In this document: one piece after another, positions 47,117 to 56,729 of the stretch
How positions within the stretch are numbered: position 1 is the first letter of the stretch
Layout: each line of letters begins with the position of its first letter
NCBI RefSeq assembly: GCF_012910785.2
Contig: NZ_WTVH02000008.1
Coordinates: 806,001-870,000, forward strand
Length of the DNA: 64,000 bases
Origin: Aromatoleum buckelii
Lineage (GTDB): Bacteria > Pseudomonadota > Gammaproteobacteria > Burkholderiales > Rhodocyclaceae
Direction: 5' to 3'
The notes under the pieces: generated by a model
Database searches by the model: none
What the model saw: the letters and a program-made list of their open reading frames with translations, nothing else
Told to the model about the DNA's origin: nothing
Made by a program: the position numbers and the translations under genes

Positions 47117-48558
47117 TGCGCTCGCAGGCGATGTTCTTCAAGGCGCGGGCCGGCGACAAACTCGCGGACCGCCAGCTGCAGGCGAACCTCGGCAAGGCCA
47201 AGAGCCGCTTCGTCGAGGGGCGGGCGCAGGCCGTCGTCGACTACGATGCCGCTCCGGGCGCGGACTTCGAGGCGCTGCGCGACGCCGCCAGCGCGATCCG
47301 CGACCGTGTGCTGGCCAATCTCGACGTCTGGCTCGAGACTTTCGAGGACAAGGCGCGCGCCCGCGGGGCCGAAGTGTTGTATGCGCGTGACGGGGCCGAG
47401 ATCTGCCGGCTCGTGGTGGACATCGCGCGCCGCCATGGCGTGACGAAAGCTGCGAAGTCGAAGTCGATGCTGTCGGAAGAGGCCGGCCTCAACGAGGCGC
47501 TCGCGGCCGCCGGAATCGAGCCGGTCGAGACCGACCTCGGTGAATACATCCTGCAGATCAACGACAACGAGCCGCCTTCGCACATCATCGCGCCGGTCTT
47601 CCACAAGTCGAAGGAGGAAGTCGCCGAGCTTTTCGCGCGCACTCACCACACGCCGAAAAAGGACGACATCGCCGGCATGGCGCGCGAGGCGCGCGAAGTG
47701 CTGCGCGAGCATTTCATGAGCGCCGAAATGGGCATCAGCGGCGCGAACTTTCTCATCGCCGAGACCGGTTCGGCCGCGCTCGTGACGAACGAGGGCAATG
47801 GGCGGATGGTGACGACGCTGCCGAAAGTCCATGTCGTCGTGACCGGGATCGAGAAGCTCGTCCCGACGCTCGAGGACTTCTCGACGCTGATGCGGCTCTT
47901 GCCGCGCTCCGCGACCGGCCAGCGCATCTCGAACTACGTGTCGGTGCTGACCGGGGTGAAAGGCGAGGGCGATCTCGACGGGCCGGAGCACCTTTACGTC
48001 ATTCTCGTCGACAACGGCCGCGCGAGCCTCGTCGGCACCGAGTTCGAGCCGATGCTGCGCTGCATCCGCTGCGGCGCGTGCATGAACCACTGTCCGGTGT
48101 ATCAGAGCGTCGGCGGGCACGCGTACGGCTGGGTCTATCCGGGGCCGATGGGCTCGGTGCTGACGCCGCTCTATACCGGCATCGAGAATGCGCTCGACCT
48201 GCCGCACGCCTCGACGCTGTGCAACCAGTGCGGCGTCGTCTGCCCGGTCAAGATTCCGCTGCCGGAACTGCTGCGCAAGCTGCGCGAGAAGCAGGTCGAT
48301 CTGAAGCTTCGCCCGTGGCGCGAACGGCTCGCGCTGCGGCTGTGGGGCTGGGTCGCGGCCCGCCCGGCGCTGTACGGATTCGCGGCGCGGACCGCAGTGC
48401 GCTATCTGAACCGGCGTGCCGGCGGCACGGACCGCATCCGCGCGCTGCGCGCCGTGCCGGACTGGACGGCAGGCCGCGATCTGGCCGCGCCGGAAGGGCG
48501 GACGTTCCGCGAACTGTATGCCGAGCGGGTTGGGCACGAGGGGAGGACGAAGCGATGA
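47116..48558 (+). CDS. lutB: L-lactate utilisation protein LutB/LldF (ferredoxin-like subunit)
   Basis: A 480-residue iron-sulfur protein with an N-terminal LUD domain and a ferredoxin-like double [4Fe-4S] module: C-I-R-C-G-A-C-M-N-H-C-P from 316 and C-N-Q-C-G-V-V-C-P from about 369. Typical phrases include SKSMLSEEAGLNEAL, HIIAPVFHKSKEEVAELF and GISGANFLIAETGSAALVTN. The C-terminal tail (residues about 440-480) is a DUF3390-like extension. Electrons from lactate would pass to the respiratory chain; partner quinone link not seen. Confidence 0.95.
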   Translation: MRSQAMFFKARAGDKLADRQLQANLGKAKSRFVEGRAQAVVDYDAAPGADFEALRDAASAIRDRVLANLDVWLETFEDKARARGAEVLYARDGAEICRLVVDIARRHGVTKAAKSKSMLSEEAGLNEALAAAGIEPVETDLGEYILQINDNEPPSHIIAPVFHKSKEEVAELFARTHHTPKKDDIAGMAREAREVLREHFMSAEMGISGANFLIAETGSAALVTNEGNGRMVTTLPKVHVVVTGIEKLVPTLEDFSTLMRLLPRSATGQRISNYVSVLTGVKGEGDLDGPEHLYVILVDNGRASLVGTEFEPMLRCIRCGACMNHCPVYQSVGGHAYGWVYPGPMGSVLTPLYTGIENALDLPHASTLCNQCGVVCPVKIPLPELLRKLREKQVDLKLRPWRERLALRLWGWVAARPALYGFAARTAVRYLNRRAGGTDRIRALRAVPDWTAGRDLAAPEGRTFRELYAERVGHEGRTKR

Positions 48559-48646
48559 GGCGCGGTGCGGGGCTCGAACACGGCCCGGGCGGGGCGCAAT
48601 TGCGTCGCCCGCCATCCTTCGCAGACGCCACCGACGGAGGCGAAGA

Positions 48647-49300
48647 ATGAACGCGCGTGACCACATCCTCGGGCGGATCCGTGCCGCACTGGGCCGCACC
48701 GAGCGCAGCCGGGAGGCGGCGCGAGCCGAGGTGAAAGCGACCTTCGATGCGCGCACGGCCGGACCGCACCCGCTGTTCGACGCCGATCTCGCAGCCCGCT
48801 TCCGGCGCGAGGCCGAGCGCATGTCGAGCACGATCGACGAGGTCGCAGCGCTCGCCGACGTGCCGGCCGCGGTTGCCCGTTATCTCGATGCCCGCGCGCT
48901 GAGTCGTCGCGGCGTCGTGTGGCCTGCGCTCGCCGGGCTGGACTGGGCAGGCGCGGGGCTGGCGATGGAGACGCGTGCCGCCGGTGACATGGATCTCGTC
49001 GGCGTCACCGGCTGCTTCTGCGCGATCGCCGAGACCGGCACGCTGATGACCTGTTCCGGCCCCCGCACTCCGGCAGCGACGAGCCTGCTGCCCGAGACGC
49101 ATGTCGCCGTGGTGCCGATGTCGCGCATCGTCCCGGCGATGGAAGAGGCCTGGGCGCTCGCGCGCAGCGAAATCGGCGAACTGCCGCGCGCGGTGAATTT
49201 CATTTCCGGCCCGTCGCGCACCGGCGACATCGAAATGACGATCGTGCTCGGGGCGCACGGGCCATACCGTGTGCATCTGGTCCTCGTGCGCGGCGAGTAG
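48647..49300 (+). CDS. lutC: L-lactate utilisation protein LutC/LldG (LUD domain)
   Basis: Third subunit of the LutABC complex, 217 residues. A helical N-terminus (MNARDHILGRIRAALGR) leads to the LUD core: DLVGVTGCFCAIAETGTLM, LLPETHVAVVPMSRIVPAME and the ending NFISGPSRTGDIEMTIVLGA. The gap of 88 bases after lutB is filled by a purine-rich GGAGG eight bases from the ATG. No lactate permease gene is in the operon. Confidence 0.93.
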   Translation: MNARDHILGRIRAALGRTERSREAARAEVKATFDARTAGPHPLFDADLAARFRREAERMSSTIDEVAALADVPAAVARYLDARALSRRGVVWPALAGLDWAGAGLAMETRAAGDMDLVGVTGCFCAIAETGTLMTCSGPRTPAATSLLPETHVAVVPMSRIVPAMEEAWALARSEIGELPRAVNFISGPSRTGDIEMTIVLGAHGPYRVHLVLVRGE

Positions 49301-49338
49301 CAGCGCCTTTTGCGGCGGAAACGTGGCGCCTGACCGCC

Positions 49339-49344
49339 TATAAT
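49339..49344 (+). promoter_or_regulatory. Consensus -10 box before the antiporter genes
   Basis: TATAAT stands 37 bases before the ATG at 49381 in otherwise GC-rich sequence. No matching -35 was found at 16-18 bases upstream, so the call rests on one box. Confidence 0.4.
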
Positions 49345-49380
49345 CGGGCGCTTCCATTTTTTGACGATGGCAAGGTTTGA

Positions 49381-50637
49381 ATGAATCCCTCGATGCTCGA
49401 AATGGTCGGCACCGGCTTGTTCGCGGTGGCGGTCGCCCACACTTTCCTGACCAAGTACTTCGAGCATCTTGCTCACCTCCAGCCCAATCACGCCGGCATC
49501 TGGCATCTGCTCGGCGAAGTCGAAGTCGTGTTCGGCTTCTGGGCGTTCGTGCTGCTGATTTTCATGGCCGTGACGAGCGGTGCGAGCGCCCCGACGACAT
49601 ATCTCGAAGGGCTCAACTACACCGAACCGGCGTTCGTGTTCATCATCATGGTGGTTGCCGCGAGCCGGCCGATTCTCGAGCTGTGCAAGATCGGCGCGCG
49701 TGCGCTGGCCCGCTACATTCCACTCCATGACAGCGTCGCGTTCTACTTCGTGTGCCTGTCGGCGCTGCCGTTGCTCGGCTCGTTCATCACCGAGCCGGCA
49801 GCGATGACGCTGGCCGCGCTGATGCTGCGCGACAACTTCTACGCGAAAGGGATCTCGCACCGGCTCAAGTACGTCACGCTCGGCGCGCTGTTCGTGAACG
49901 TCTCGATCGGCGGCACGCTGACGCATTTCGCCGCGCCGCCGGTGCTGATGGTGGCCGCGAAGTGGAACTGGGACTTGTGGTACATGCTCGGCCATTTCGG
50001 CTGGAAAGCGGCGCTCGCCGTGTTCGTCAACGCCGGCATCGCGACTTTCCTGTTCGCACGGGAACTGAAGGCGCTGAAGGTCGACGCGCGGAGCAAGGAC
50101 CGCACCGTGCCCTGGCCGCTGATCATCGCGCACGTCGCGTTTCTCGCCGGCATCGTCTATTTCGCCCATCACCCGATCGTGTTCGTCGGCCTGTTTCTGC
50201 TGTTTCTCGGCGTGGCCGAAGGCTACCGGCACTATCACGACCGCCTGATGCTGCGCGAGGGCCTGCTGGTCGGCTTCTTCCTTGCCGGGCTGGTGACGCT
50301 CGGGGCGTTGCAGCAGTGGTGGCTGCAGGACATTCTTGCGGGCATGGACACGACCGCCCTTTATTTCGGCGCCACCGCGCTGACCGCGATCACCGACAAT
50401 GCCGCACTGACGTATCTCGGCTCGCTCGTCGAAGGCACGGACGAAGCGTTCCGGTATTCGCTGGTTGCCGGGGCGGTCACCGGAGGCGGCCTGACGGTGA
50501 TCGCGAATGCGCCCAACCCGGCAGGCTTCGCGATCCTGCGGGGCAATTTCGAGGACGAGGCGATCAACCCGCTGGGCCTGCTCGTCACGGCCCTGCCGCC
50601 GACTCTGGTGGCGGTGCTGGCATTCCAGCTGCTGTGA
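49381..50637 (+). CDS. Putative Na+/H+ antiporter (PF07399-type)
   Basis: A 418-residue polytopic inner-membrane protein with about eleven spans. The opening MLEMVGTGLFAVAVAHTFLT and LGEVEVVFGFWAFVLLIFMA, the duplicated TEPAAMTLAALMLRDNFYAK and the symmetric TAITDNAALTYLGSLVEG match the putative Na+/H+ antiporter family related to ArsB/NhaD carriers. The paired ending repeat (NAPNPAGFAILRG) is also family-like. Located directly upstream of the Mrp operon with a gap of about 150 bases. Substrate is inferred; no transport evidence. Confidence 0.83.
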   Translation: MNPSMLEMVGTGLFAVAVAHTFLTKYFEHLAHLQPNHAGIWHLLGEVEVVFGFWAFVLLIFMAVTSGASAPTTYLEGLNYTEPAFVFIIMVVAASRPILELCKIGARALARYIPLHDSVAFYFVCLSALPLLGSFITEPAAMTLAALMLRDNFYAKGISHRLKYVTLGALFVNVSIGGTLTHFAAPPVLMVAAKWNWDLWYMLGHFGWKAALAVFVNAGIATFLFARELKALKVDARSKDRTVPWPLIIAHVAFLAGIVYFAHHPIVFVGLFLLFLGVAEGYRHYHDRLMLREGLLVGFFLAGLVTLGALQQWWLQDILAGMDTTALYFGATALTAITDNAALTYLGSLVEGTDEAFRYSLVAGAVTGGGLTVIANAPNPAGFAILRGNFEDEAINPLGLLVTALPPTLVAVLAFQLL

Positions 50638-50784
50638 TCGCGACTGATCCCGTCGTGAAACGTATCGACAGCCGACGGCCGGGAATGCATCCACCCGCAA
50701 GTGTGGCGGGGAGCGGCCAGCTGTCTTCGCGCCGCAGCCGCTACCCCGGCTAGCGGCCCGTCGAAGGTCGGGGAGGATAGCCGG

Positions 50785-53628
50785 ATGAGTCTTGCCCTGA
50801 TCGTGATGCTGCCTTTTGTCGGTGCGGTGCTGCCGGCGCTGCTCGGACGCGCTGGCAGCACCGCCTCCGCGCTCGCGGCCTTCTCGGTGAGCCTGGTGGC
50901 TTTCGTGCTGCTGCTGTCGCACGCGCCTGCCGTGTTCGACGGCGACGTCGTGCAGGCGGGGTGGGTATGGCTTCCCGGGCTCGGCCTGAACGCGAACCTG
51001 TTTCTCGACGGGCTCGGTTTCCTCTTCGCCGTGCTGATCCTCGGCATCGGCTTGCTGATCATCGCCTACACCCGTTTCTATCTGCCGAAACGGGACTCGG
51101 GCAGCCGCTTCCATGCCTACCTCCTGCTCTTCCAGGGGGCGATGCTCGGCATCGTACTGTCGGACAATGTCCTGCTGCTGTTGATCTTCTGGGAACTGAC
51201 GAGCCTGTCGTCGTTCCTGCTGATCGGTTACTCGAAGCACTTGCCCGAGGCCCGGCAAGGCGCGCGGATGGCGCTTGCGGTGACCACTGCCGGCGGGCTG
51301 TCGATGATCGCGGGCATGCTGATCCTCGGCGACATCGCCGGATCCTTCGATCTGACGGTGATCCTGCAGCAGCGCGACCAGATCCACGCGTCGCCTCATT
51401 ACCTGCCGGCGCTGCTGCTGATCCTCGGCGGTTGCTTCACGAAATCCGCGCAGTTCCCGTTCCATTTCTGGCTGCCGCATGCGATGGCCGCGCCCACGCC
51501 GGTATCGGCTTACCTGCATTCGGCGACGATGGTGAAAGCCGGCGTGTTCCTGCTGGCGCGGCTGTGGCCGGTACTCTCCGGCACCGACGCGTGGTTCTAC
51601 GTGGTCGCGACGACCGGCCTCGCGACGATGCTGATCGGTGCCGTCGTCGCGCTGTTCGAGGACGAACTCAAGGCGTTGCTGGCGTTCTCGACGATCAGCC
51701 ACCTCGGCCTGGTGGTGATGCTGTTCGGTTTCGGCACGCCGCTCGCGGCGGTCGCCGGCGTGTTCCACATCCTCAACCACGCGACTTTCAAGGCGGCCCT
51801 GTTCATGACCGCCGGCATCATCGACCACGAAGTCGGTTCGCGCGACATCCGCCAGCTGGGCGGGCTTGCGACGCTGATGCCAGTGACGGCGACGCTGGCG
51901 ACGCTCGCCGCAGCGTCGATGGCCGGCGTGCCGCTGCTCAACGGCTTCCTGTCGAAGGAGATGATGCTCGACGCGGCCGCGCGGACGCAATGGGCAGGGC
52001 AGGGCTGGGCCGTGCCGCTCGTCGCGACGGTGGCGGCGATGTTTTCGGTCGCGTATTCGTTTCGCTACCTCGTGCACGTGTTCTTCGTGCGACGGCATGA
52101 GCGCTATGCCAAAAGACTGAAGGATCCGTCGGCCGGATTGTGGCTGCCGCCGCTGGTGCTTGTCGCGATCGCCGTGCTGATCGGGCTGTTTCCGGCAGCG
52201 CTCGCGGGACCGCTGGTCGCAACAGCGGCAGCGGCGGTCGTCGGCGGGCCGCTGCCCGAGTACGAGCTGGCGCTGTGGCATGGTGCGACGCCCGCGCTCG
52301 CGATGTCGGTTTTCGCGCTGGCCGCCGGGCTTTTCCTGCTGTCGCGCCACGCGCGGCTGCGGGAGGCGTGGCAGGCAGTGCCGCATCCGCAAGCCAAGCC
52401 GATGTTCGATGCGGCGATTGCCGGCAGCGTCGCGTTTTGCAGGCAGGTGACGGCGGACGTGCACAACGGGTCGCTGCGGCGTTACCTCGCGTTTCTCGTC
52501 GGTAGCGCAGTGTTCATCGGCGACGTCGGCTTCTTCAGCGGCAGCCACGCTGCGGGCGTGCGCGAGACGCTGCCGGCGACCCCGGTGGCGATCGTCGCGT
52601 GGCTGCTGCTCGTCGGCTGTTGCACCGTTGTGCTCGTACTCCAGCGCCAGCGGGTGCTCGCGCTGGTGAGCGTGGGAGTGATCGGGCTCATCGTCGCTTT
52701 CGCCTTCCTTTACCTGTCGGCCCCGGATCTCGCGCTGACGCAGATTGGCGTCGAGGTCGTCACGGTAGTCCTGATGCTCCTTGCACTGAACGTGCTGCCG
52801 AAGACGACTCCGGCCGAGAGCGGCCGCGTGCGGGGGCTGCGCGATGCGACGCTGGCGGTGCTTGCGGGGCTTGGCAGCGGCGGGGCAGCGTGGGCGGTGA
52901 TGACACGGGACGTCGAGACGCTATCCGGCTATTACCTCGAACGCGCGCTTCCCGAAGGCGGCGGCGCGAACGTCGTCAATGTCATCCTCGTCGATTTCCG
53001 CGGCTTCGATACTTTCGGCGAAATCATCGTCCTCGGCATTGCCGCGCTGACGGTCTTCGCGTTGCTGGATGGGGCGCAGCGCCTGTTCGTCCGGACGGCG
53101 CGGCTGGAGGAGGCGCTGTCGCCCCGCGCGCGCGACCGCCGGCCGCTGATGCTGGCAGTCGTTGCGCGGATCATGCTGCCGCTCGCGCTGGTCGTCGCCG
53201 CCTACATCTTCCTGCGCGGTCACCACGCTCCGGGAGGCGGTTTTGTCGCCGGCCTGATCGTCGCGATCGCGCTGATCATGCAGTACATCGCCGGCGGCGC
53301 AGCGTGGGCCGAACAGCGGCTCGGGCCGGATCACCACGTCGTCATCGGTGCGGGCGTGCTGGTCGCCGCGGCGACCGGAGTCGGCGCCTGGGTCGTCGGC
53401 CATCCGTTCCTCACGAGCGCTTTCGGCCATGTTGCGGTACCGCTGCTCGGCGTCGTCGAATTCTCGAGCGCGATGGCGTTCGATGCCGGCGTGTTCCTGA
53501 CCGTCGTCGGCGCCGTGATGCTGATCCTGGCGACTTTCGGCCGTATCGACCGGCGCGACCCCCAGCCGGCGCCCGCTCCCACACCGCCGACGCCAAGGCT
53601 GCCCGACGCGCGCCGGCAGGAGGGCTAG
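50785..53628 (+). CDS. mrpA: Mrp Na+/H+ antiporter subunit A fused to B
   Basis: Largest subunit of the multi-subunit cation/proton antiporter, 947 residues. The N-terminal NuoL-like proton-channel part includes FTKSAQFPFHFWLPHAMAAP and TPVSAYLHSATMVKAGVF, with the conserved Glu in LIFWELTSLSSFLLIGYSKH. The C-terminal 300 residues are the MrpB domain (RIMLPLALVVAAYIFLRGHH then APGGGFVAGLIVAIALIMQY), so no separate mrpB exists, as in Pha-type systems. ATG 50785 has GGGGAGG upstream. First of a six-gene operon with overlaps. Confidence 0.95.
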   Translation: MSLALIVMLPFVGAVLPALLGRAGSTASALAAFSVSLVAFVLLLSHAPAVFDGDVVQAGWVWLPGLGLNANLFLDGLGFLFAVLILGIGLLIIAYTRFYLPKRDSGSRFHAYLLLFQGAMLGIVLSDNVLLLLIFWELTSLSSFLLIGYSKHLPEARQGARMALAVTTAGGLSMIAGMLILGDIAGSFDLTVILQQRDQIHASPHYLPALLLILGGCFTKSAQFPFHFWLPHAMAAPTPVSAYLHSATMVKAGVFLLARLWPVLSGTDAWFYVVATTGLATMLIGAVVALFEDELKALLAFSTISHLGLVVMLFGFGTPLAAVAGVFHILNHATFKAALFMTAGIIDHEVGSRDIRQLGGLATLMPVTATLATLAAASMAGVPLLNGFLSKEMMLDAAARTQWAGQGWAVPLVATVAAMFSVAYSFRYLVHVFFVRRHERYAKRLKDPSAGLWLPPLVLVAIAVLIGLFPAALAGPLVATAAAAVVGGPLPEYELALWHGATPALAMSVFALAAGLFLLSRHARLREAWQAVPHPQAKPMFDAAIAGSVAFCRQVTADVHNGSLRRYLAFLVGSAVFIGDVGFFSGSHAAGVRETLPATPVAIVAWLLLVGCCTVVLVLQRQRVLALVSVGVIGLIVAFAFLYLSAPDLALTQIGVEVVTVVLMLLALNVLPKTTPAESGRVRGLRDATLAVLAGLGSGGAAWAVMTRDVETLSGYYLERALPEGGGANVVNVILVDFRGFDTFGEIIVLGIAALTVFALLDGAQRLFVRTARLEEALSPRARDRRPLMLAVVARIMLPLALVVAAYIFLRGHHAPGGGFVAGLIVAIALIMQYIAGGAAWAEQRLGPDHHVVIGAGVLVAAATGVGAWVVGHPFLTSAFGHVAVPLLGVVEFSSAMAFDAGVFLTVVGAVMLILATFGRIDRRDPQPAPAPTPPTPRLPDARRQEG

Positions 53629-53629
53629 G

Positions 53630-53977
53630 ATGGAATTCCTCGTCGCCACCGCCGTCGGCATGCTCACCGCTACAGGCGTTTATCTGCTGCTGCGCGCTCG
53701 CAGCTTCCCGGTGGTGCTCGGGCTCGCGCTGCTGTCGTATGCGGTCAACGTGTTTCTCTTCGCGGCCGGCCGCCTCGCCGTCGACCTGCCGCCGGTGATC
53801 CGCGCCGGTGGCGATTACACCGACCCGCTGCCGCAGGCGCTGGTGCTGACCGCGATCGTCATCTCGTTCGGCATGACCGCAGTGGTGGTCGTCATGGCGG
53901 CACGCGCGTATGTTGAAAGCGGCAGCGACCGGGTCGACGACGAACCGGGCGGGAACGGCGACGGAGGGGACCGTTGA
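53630..53977 (+). CDS. mrpC: Mrp antiporter subunit C
   Basis: A 115-residue NuoK-like subunit with three hydrophobic spans: EFLVATAVGMLTATGVYLLL, VVLGLALLSYAVNVFLFAAG and PLPQALVLTAIVISFGMTAV. The TDPLPQALVLTAIVI motif is the MrpC/NuoK Glu-equivalent region. Starts one base after the mrpA stop and its stop overlaps the TTG start of mrpD. Confidence 0.95.
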   Translation: MEFLVATAVGMLTATGVYLLLRARSFPVVLGLALLSYAVNVFLFAAGRLAVDLPPVIRAGGDYTDPLPQALVLTAIVISFGMTAVVVVMAARAYVESGSDRVDDEPGGNGDGGDR

Positions 53978-55500
53978 TAACCCACGAAATCGTCCTGCCT
54001 ATCGTGCTGCCGGCCGTCATCGCGGCGGTGATCGCGCTGACGATGCGTCGCGACATCGCGCTGGCGCGCACCGCTTCGCTCGCCTCGGCGGTCGCGCTGC
54101 TGCTGCTCGCGATCGCGCTCGTGAGCTTGGCGAGCGACGGCAGCGTCCGCACCTACGCGCTCGGCGGCTGGCCGGCGCCGTTCGGCATCGTGCTGGTGCT
54201 CGACCGCCTGTCGGCACTGATGCTGCTGCTCACCGCGGTGCTCGCCGTCGCGGTGCTGCTGTACGCGGTGAATGGCTGGGATACGCGCGGCAGGCATTTC
54301 CACGCACTGCTGCAGTTCCAGCTGATGGGGCTGAACGGCGCTTTCCTGACCGGCGATTTCTTCAACCTCTTCGTGTTCTTCGAAGTGCTGCTGATCGCAT
54401 CCTACGGCCTGATGGCGCACGGTGGTGGTGCGCGGCGAGTCGGCGCAGGGGTCCGGTATGTGGTCGTCAATCTCGCGGCGTCGGTGCTGTTCCTGTTCGC
54501 CGTCGGACTGCTGTACGCCGTCACCGGCACGCTGAACATGGCTGATCTCGCCGTCAAAGTGCCCGATGTTGCAGCGGCCGACCAAGCCCTGCTGCGCAGC
54601 GGGGCGCTGCTGTTGCTGCTGGTCTTCGCAGTCAAGGGAGCGCTGGTGCCGCTGCACTTCTGGCTGCCGGATACGTATGCGAATGCCCCGGCACCGGTCG
54701 CGGCGCTGTTTGCGGTTCTGACGAAGGTCGGTGCGTACGCGATCATCCGCCTGTTCACGCTCGCGTTCGGCGAAGGGGCGGGCGACGCGGCGTGGCTCGC
54801 CGCGCCGTGGCTGATGCCGGCGGCGATGCTGACGCTGCTGCTCGGGATGTTCGGCGTGCTCGCCGCCCGCCGGCTCGGCGCGATGGTCAGCTTTGCAGTG
54901 CTCGGTTCGATGGGCACGCTGCTGATCGCAGTCGCGCTGTTCACACCGCCGGCGTTGTCCGCGGCGCTGTACTACCTGCTGCACTCCACCCTTGCCGCCG
55001 GCGCACTGTTCCTCGTCGCCGATCTCGTCGCGGAGCGCCGCGCCGGTCACGGTGACACGCTCGTCGCGGCGCCGGCGTTCGCGCAGTCGGGTCTCGTCGG
55101 CGCGCTGTTCCTGCTCGGCGCGATCGCGATGGCGGGGCTGCCGCCGATGTCCGGTTTCATCGGCAAGCTGCTGATTCTCGACGCCGCGCGCGACGCCTTC
55201 AACCGCAACTGGATCTGGAGCCTGATGCTGTCGACGTCGCTGCTGGCGATCATCGGCTTCGCGCGCGGCGGCAGCTCGCTGTTCTGGAAGAGTGCGTCGT
55301 TTCCCGGCGGGCTCGACGCGCGTCAGCTGACCCGCCCGGCGCTGACGATCACCGCAGCCGGGCTGCTGCTTGCCGCCAATGCCGCGCTGGTGGTGTTTGC
55401 CGGGCCGGTCACGCGTTACCTCGATGCGACCGCCGCCCAGCTGTTTGCCCCGGCCGGCTACATCGATGCGGTTCTCGGTGCCGAGGGAGGCAACGAATGA
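53974..55500 (+). CDS. mrpD: Mrp antiporter subunit D
   Basis: NuoM/N-like proton-translocating subunit of 508 residues with about fourteen spans. Markers: GDFFNLFVFFEVLLIASYGL with the key Glu, VKGALVPLHFWLPDTYANAP and APVAALFAVLTKVGAYAIIR. The start codon is TTG at 53974 overlapping the mrpC stop (TTGA), with GGAGGGGA ahead. It overlaps mrpE by four bases. Confidence 0.95.
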   Translation: MITHEIVLPIVLPAVIAAVIALTMRRDIALARTASLASAVALLLLAIALVSLASDGSVRTYALGGWPAPFGIVLVLDRLSALMLLLTAVLAVAVLLYAVNGWDTRGRHFHALLQFQLMGLNGAFLTGDFFNLFVFFEVLLIASYGLMAHGGGARRVGAGVRYVVVNLAASVLFLFAVGLLYAVTGTLNMADLAVKVPDVAAADQALLRSGALLLLLVFAVKGALVPLHFWLPDTYANAPAPVAALFAVLTKVGAYAIIRLFTLAFGEGAGDAAWLAAPWLMPAAMLTLLLGMFGVLAARRLGAMVSFAVLGSMGTLLIAVALFTPPALSAALYYLLHSTLAAGALFLVADLVAERRAGHGDTLVAAPAFAQSGLVGALFLLGAIAMAGLPPMSGFIGKLLILDAARDAFNRNWIWSLMLSTSLLAIIGFARGGSSLFWKSASFPGGLDARQLTRPALTITAAGLLLAANAALVVFAGPVTRYLDATAAQLFAPAGYIDAVLGAEGGNE

Positions 55501-56012
55501 CCAGCGAACCTTCCCGCCGCCCGCCTGCCGCTTGGCTGCCGCATCCGCGCCTCGCGCTGCTGCTCGCGGTGCTGTGGCTGCTACTGCAGAACCGTTTCAC
55601 CGTCGGCGGCCTGCTCATCGGACTGGTGCTCGGCGTCGTCGTTGCGCATGCGACCCGCAGCTTCTGGCCGCAGCGCCCGCATATCCGCGCCTGGGGCAAG
55701 GTCTTCGCGTATCTGCTCAGGGTGTTCCGCGACATCCTCGTCGCCAACCTGGTCGTCGCGCGATTGATCCTGTTCCGCCCGGCAGCGCGTCTCGAACCGT
55801 GCTGGATCGTCGTGCCGCTCGATCTGCAATGGCCGGAAGCGATCGCGGTTTTTGCCGGCACGATCACGCTGACGCCCGGCACGGTGAGCTGCGACCTCTC
55901 CGCCGACCGCCGCAGCCTGCTCGTGCATTGCCTCGATGCGCCGGATCCGGAGGCGATGGTGCGAGTCCTGAAGGAACGCTACGAGGCGCCGCTGAAGGAG
56001 ATATTCGAATGA
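55497..56012 (+). CDS. mrpE: Mrp antiporter subunit E
   Basis: A 171-residue subunit with two or three N-terminal spans (LALLLAVLWLLLQNRFTVGG, LLIGLVLGVVVAHATRSFW) and a soluble C-terminal part containing TITLTPGTVSCDLSADRRSL and LLVHCLDAPD, the MrpE signature. Starts with an ATGA overlap of mrpD and ends with an ATGA overlap of mrpF. Confidence 0.93.
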   Translation: MTSEPSRRPPAAWLPHPRLALLLAVLWLLLQNRFTVGGLLIGLVLGVVVAHATRSFWPQRPHIRAWGKVFAYLLRVFRDILVANLVVARLILFRPAARLEPCWIVVPLDLQWPEAIAVFAGTITLTPGTVSCDLSADRRSLLVHCLDAPDPEAMVRVLKERYEAPLKEIFE

Positions 56013-56278
56013 TCGGATACGCGCTCGCATTCGGGTTCGCCGCGATCTCGGTCGCGCTGCTGCTGAACTTGTGGCGGCTCGCGACAGGACCGACAGTCAT
56101 GGATCGCCTGCTTGCAGCGGACACGATCGTCACGAACCTGATCGCGCTGATCATCCTGTACGGGATCCACCAGGCGACGAGCACCTACTTCGAGGCCGCG
56201 CTGCTGTTCGCGATGTTCGGCGTCATCTCGACGATCGCATACTGTCGTTTCATGCTGCGCGGCGACGTCCTCGAATGA
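56009..56278 (+). CDS. mrpF: Mrp antiporter subunit F
   Basis: An 89-residue subunit with three spans. It carries NLWRLATGPTVMDRLLAADT, the family motif, and ALLFAMFGVISTIAYCRF. Overlaps mrpE and mrpG at both ends by four bases (ATGA), so it is translated as part of the coupled operon. Confidence 0.93.
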   Translation: MIGYALAFGFAAISVALLLNLWRLATGPTVMDRLLAADTIVTNLIALIILYGIHQATSTYFEAALLFAMFGVISTIAYCRFMLRGDVLE

Positions 56279-56682
56279 TCGAAACCCTGGGCGAACTTGT
56301 CGTATCGCTGCTGATCGTCGCCGGCAGCGGCTTCACGCTGGTGGGATCGATCGGCCTCGTCAAGCTGCCCGACCTGATGACCCGCCTGCATGCCCCGACC
56401 AAGGCGACAACGGCCGGGGTCGGCGGCGTGCTGCTCGCATCGATGATCCACGTCGTCGTGCGCAGCGGCGAAGTGTCCGCGCACGAACTGCTCATCGCGC
56501 TGTTCCTTTTTCTGACCGCCCCGATCAGCGCGCACTTCCTCGCGAAAGCCTACCTCCACCTCCATCGGGAGCGCGAGCGGAACTTTCCGCCGGCGTGCCA
56601 TGGGCGTGACTGGACTCTCCTCGACGAGCCCGGCGAAGAATTGCCGCGCGAAGACAGACCGCAACCGCCGCCGCGCGTATGA
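56275..56682 (+). CDS. mrpG: Mrp antiporter subunit G
   Basis: A 135-residue subunit with three spans and the MrpG motif [20 protein letters not shown] followed by [20 protein letters not shown]. The C-terminal 35 residues are a hydrophilic tail ([17 protein letters not shown]) longer than in the shortest homologues. Last gene of the operon. No clear terminator before the pseudouridine synthase region. Confidence 0.93.
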   Translation: MIETLGELVVSLLIVAGSGFTLVGSIGLVKLPDLMTRLHAPTKATTAGVGGVLLASMIHVVVRSGEVSAHELLIALFLFLTAPISAHFLAKAYLHLHRERERNFPPACHGRDWTLLDEPGEELPREDRPQPPPRV

Positions 56683-56729
56683 TTCGGCACCGGCCCCGCG
56701 CGGCCGACTTTTTCTGATTGCAGGTTTCC

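Noticed and set aside
48880-52548. Open frame of 1222 codons on the - strand, rich in Arg, His, Gln and Glu
   Set aside because: It lies antisense to lutC, the antiporter gene and mrpA; its composition is what GC-rich sequence gives in the opposite frame and no domain is seen.
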